Assembly: GCA_029961005.1 (NCBI GenBank)
Contig: JASBVW010000065.1
Span: 1 to 7,269, forward strand
Length of the DNA: 7,269 bases
From: Bacillota bacterium
GTDB lineage: Bacteria > Bacillota > UBA5301 > JASBVW01
Direction of reading: 5' to 3'
Of the stretch, positions 6,094 through 7,269 are shown in pieces; position 1 is the first letter of the stretch, and every line of letters begins with the position of its first letter. The notes beneath the pieces are model-generated. The model searched no databases, was not told the origin of the DNA, and worked only from the letters and a program-made list of their open reading frames with translations. The position numbers were made by a program, and so were the translations under genes.

Positions 6094-6666
6094 CTAAAAG
6101 GCGTAGTTAAGCCCTACCGTATAGGCCGGATGCTCTTCGATCTCCTGGTAGGCGAAGAGCAGGTCCGTGCGGTAGCCGAAGGGGAACTCCACCCCCAGGA
6201 GAAATTCATTCTTGGTCCCGCTGTCCAGCCTGGCCGTCCGGATGGCGCCCAGAACCACGGCGTACCCCACCTGGAGGTTGAGCACCGCCCCCACCTCCGG
6301 TCCCAGCTCCACGGTGCTCCCGGAGATCGCCCGGCTCTTGAGGCCCCCGTAGAAAGCCGCATACTTGTTGACCTGCCATTGGATGCCGTAATGGCCCAGG
6401 TTGGGCAGCTCTACGCTGCCCAGGGGGTAGATCAGGTTGCAGGTCAGGGCCATCTTCTGTGCCAACCCGTACTGGATATCGATGCCCAGCCCCGGATGCA
6501 GCCCTTCGGTAACGCCCCCCTTGAAGAAGATGGCCGTCGCCGTGCCCTGCAGCTCCTCCTGCGGGACCCCCGCGTGGGGGCCCACCGCCAGGGTAGCCCC
6601 GCTTAAGGCCGCCACTAAAACTGCGGCCGCCATTAACACTGCCGCCTTTCTAGCCATTCTCTGCAT
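6094..6666 (-). CDS. Exported beta-barrel-like protein, possible outer membrane protein
   Basis: I do not recognise a named family. The 190-residue product begins with a clear signal peptide: MQRMARK, a hydrophobic stretch AAVLMAAAVLVAALSG and a likely cleavage site near ATLA (about 27). The mature part has no transmembrane helix. It has repeated stretches of alternating hydrophobic and polar residues separated by turns rich in Gly, Asn and Pro, and it ends in YTVGLNYAF. A terminal Phe after alternating aromatic and hydrophobic residues is the recognition signal for outer-membrane barrel assembly in diderm bacteria. At this size it would form a small barrel of about eight strands. ATG 6666 is chosen; AAGGGGG lies ten bases upstream. 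The gene starts 30 bases after another barrel-like gene and is probably in the same operon. A soluble beta-sandwich or surface protein remains possible. Confidence 0.65.
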   Translation of the reverse strand: MQRMARKAAVLMAAAVLVAALSGATLAVGPHAGVPQEELQGTATAIFFKGGVTEGLHPGLGIDIQYGLAQKMALTCNLIYPLGSVELPNLGHYGIQWQVNKYAAFYGGLKSRAISGSTVELGPEVGAVLNLQVGYAVVLGAIRTARLDSGTKNEFLLGVEFPFGYRTDLLFAYQEIEEHPAYTVGLNYAF

Positions 6667-6696
6667 CAAGTAGCTTCCCCCTTTGCCGCCCTTGAC

Positions 6697-7269
6697 TTAA
6701 AACTTGGCCGACAGCCCCAGCATGGCCGAGGCCCCCTTCCCCACCGCGCCGGCAGCCACGTCCAGGTGCAGGGCCCACAGGTTGAAGCCCAGCCCCGCCC
6801 GGTACTCCGTGAGCTGGTTGGGCGCCAGGATCGCCCCGGCCCGCAGGGAAAGGGCGTTCCAGAGCAGGTTCTGCTCCGCCCCCAGGTGCAGGGTGCCGTC
6901 CTGCTCCAGGTCCGCCGCCAAAGTAGTCCCCGTGGGCGGCCGGAAGGCCACCCCCGCCCGGAGCTTCGGGGAGAGGTCGGGGCGCCAGTCCTGGGTAGAT
7001 TCGGTGGTGGTGCGATTGCCGTAAGCATCTATGGTCTCTGTCGACGTTTTAGTGGTCCCGGAGGCCTGGGACACCAGGTCCTGCACCTTGAGACCCACCA
7101 CGAGTAGATCCGTCAACTTGGCCTGTACCCCCAGGTCCAGACCGAAGCCGGTGGCCTGGCTGGCAATAGAAGTGGTCTTGTACTCAGTAATGGCGTTATT
7201 GGAGTCTGTCTTAATAATCTCTTGGTTGACCCCACCTTCGCCTATAGCCATGTACTTAACTACTCCCCC
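6697..7269 (-). CDS. Partial beta-barrel protein, TraF_2/PorV-like C-terminal part
   Basis: The reading frame is open to the window edge, with no stop between codon 1 of the window (GGG at 7267-7269) and the TAA at 6697, so the 5' end and any signal peptide are missing. At least 190 residues are present. An ATG at 7251 exists but has neither a signal sequence nor a ribosome-binding site, so it is probably internal. The sequence consists of beta-strand-like pieces such as GFGLDLGVQAKLTDLLVVGL, KLRAGVAFRPP, TTLAADLEQDGTLHLGAEQN and LSLRAGAILAPNQL, and it ends in MLGLSAKF. The order resembles the C-terminal half of PorV/TraF_2-like outer membrane barrels, with a Ser/Thr-rich loop (about 55 residues in) that could be surface-exposed. 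This family assignment is from memory of the pattern, not a search. It precedes a second barrel gene by 30 bases. Confidence 0.7.
   Translation of the reverse strand, partial: GGVVKYMAIGEGGVNQEIIKTDSNNAITEYKTTSIASQATGFGLDLGVQAKLTDLLVVGLKVQDLVSQASGTTKTSTETIDAYGNRTTTESTQDWRPDLSPKLRAGVAFRPPTGTTLAADLEQDGTLHLGAEQNLLWNALSLRAGAILAPNQLTEYRAGLGFNLWALHLDVAAGAVGKGASAMLGLSAKF

Overview
The window looks like chromosomal DNA from a GC-rich, probably anaerobic and perhaps thermophilic Firmicute-type bacterium. This is an inference from near-consensus Shine-Dalgarno sequences, frequent GTG starts, a PerR-type regulator, a small rubredoxin-like protein and molybdopterin guanine dinucleotide (MGD) cofactor genes. 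I cannot name the species. No mobile element, CRISPR array, tRNA or rRNA gene was found.

Region 1 (8-4304, minus strand) is a tight five-gene operon read from high to low coordinates: mobA, mobB, a six-TM sensor histidine kinase, a NarL/LuxR-type response regulator and moeA. mobA and mobB overlap by a GTGA, and the mobB stop codon lies inside the Shine-Dalgarno sequence of the kinase gene. The remaining gaps are 15 and 3 bases. A complete two-component system is thus embedded between the genes that insert Mo (or W) into molybdopterin and the genes that attach GMP to it. This suggests that cofactor supply and a membrane-derived signal are managed together, perhaps for a respiratory molybdoenzyme or tungstoenzyme such as formate dehydrogenase or nitrate reductase encoded elsewhere.

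Region 2 (4305-4554) is a 250-base divergent intergenic region. It holds a good sigma-A-type promoter for the plus-strand genes, a weak -10-like element for the mob operon and a near-perfect 14-base palindrome that may be an operator.

Region 3 (4555-5194, plus strand) holds perR, a Fur-family metal-dependent peroxide sensor with all expected ligand residues. It is followed by a 47-residue rubredoxin-like protein and a strong intrinsic terminator. Together they look like an oxidative-stress unit.

Region 4 (5229-7269, minus strand) converges on that terminator. In transcription order it holds a partial beta-barrel-like protein cut by the window edge, a second exported beta-barrel-like protein, a stem-loop, and a YfcE/MJ0936-like metallophosphoesterase. 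Both barrel-like proteins end in Phe after alternating hydrophobic residues, as outer-membrane barrels do. If the host is a Firmicute, this hints at a diderm envelope. The most interesting points are the embedded two-component system and the tandem barrels.
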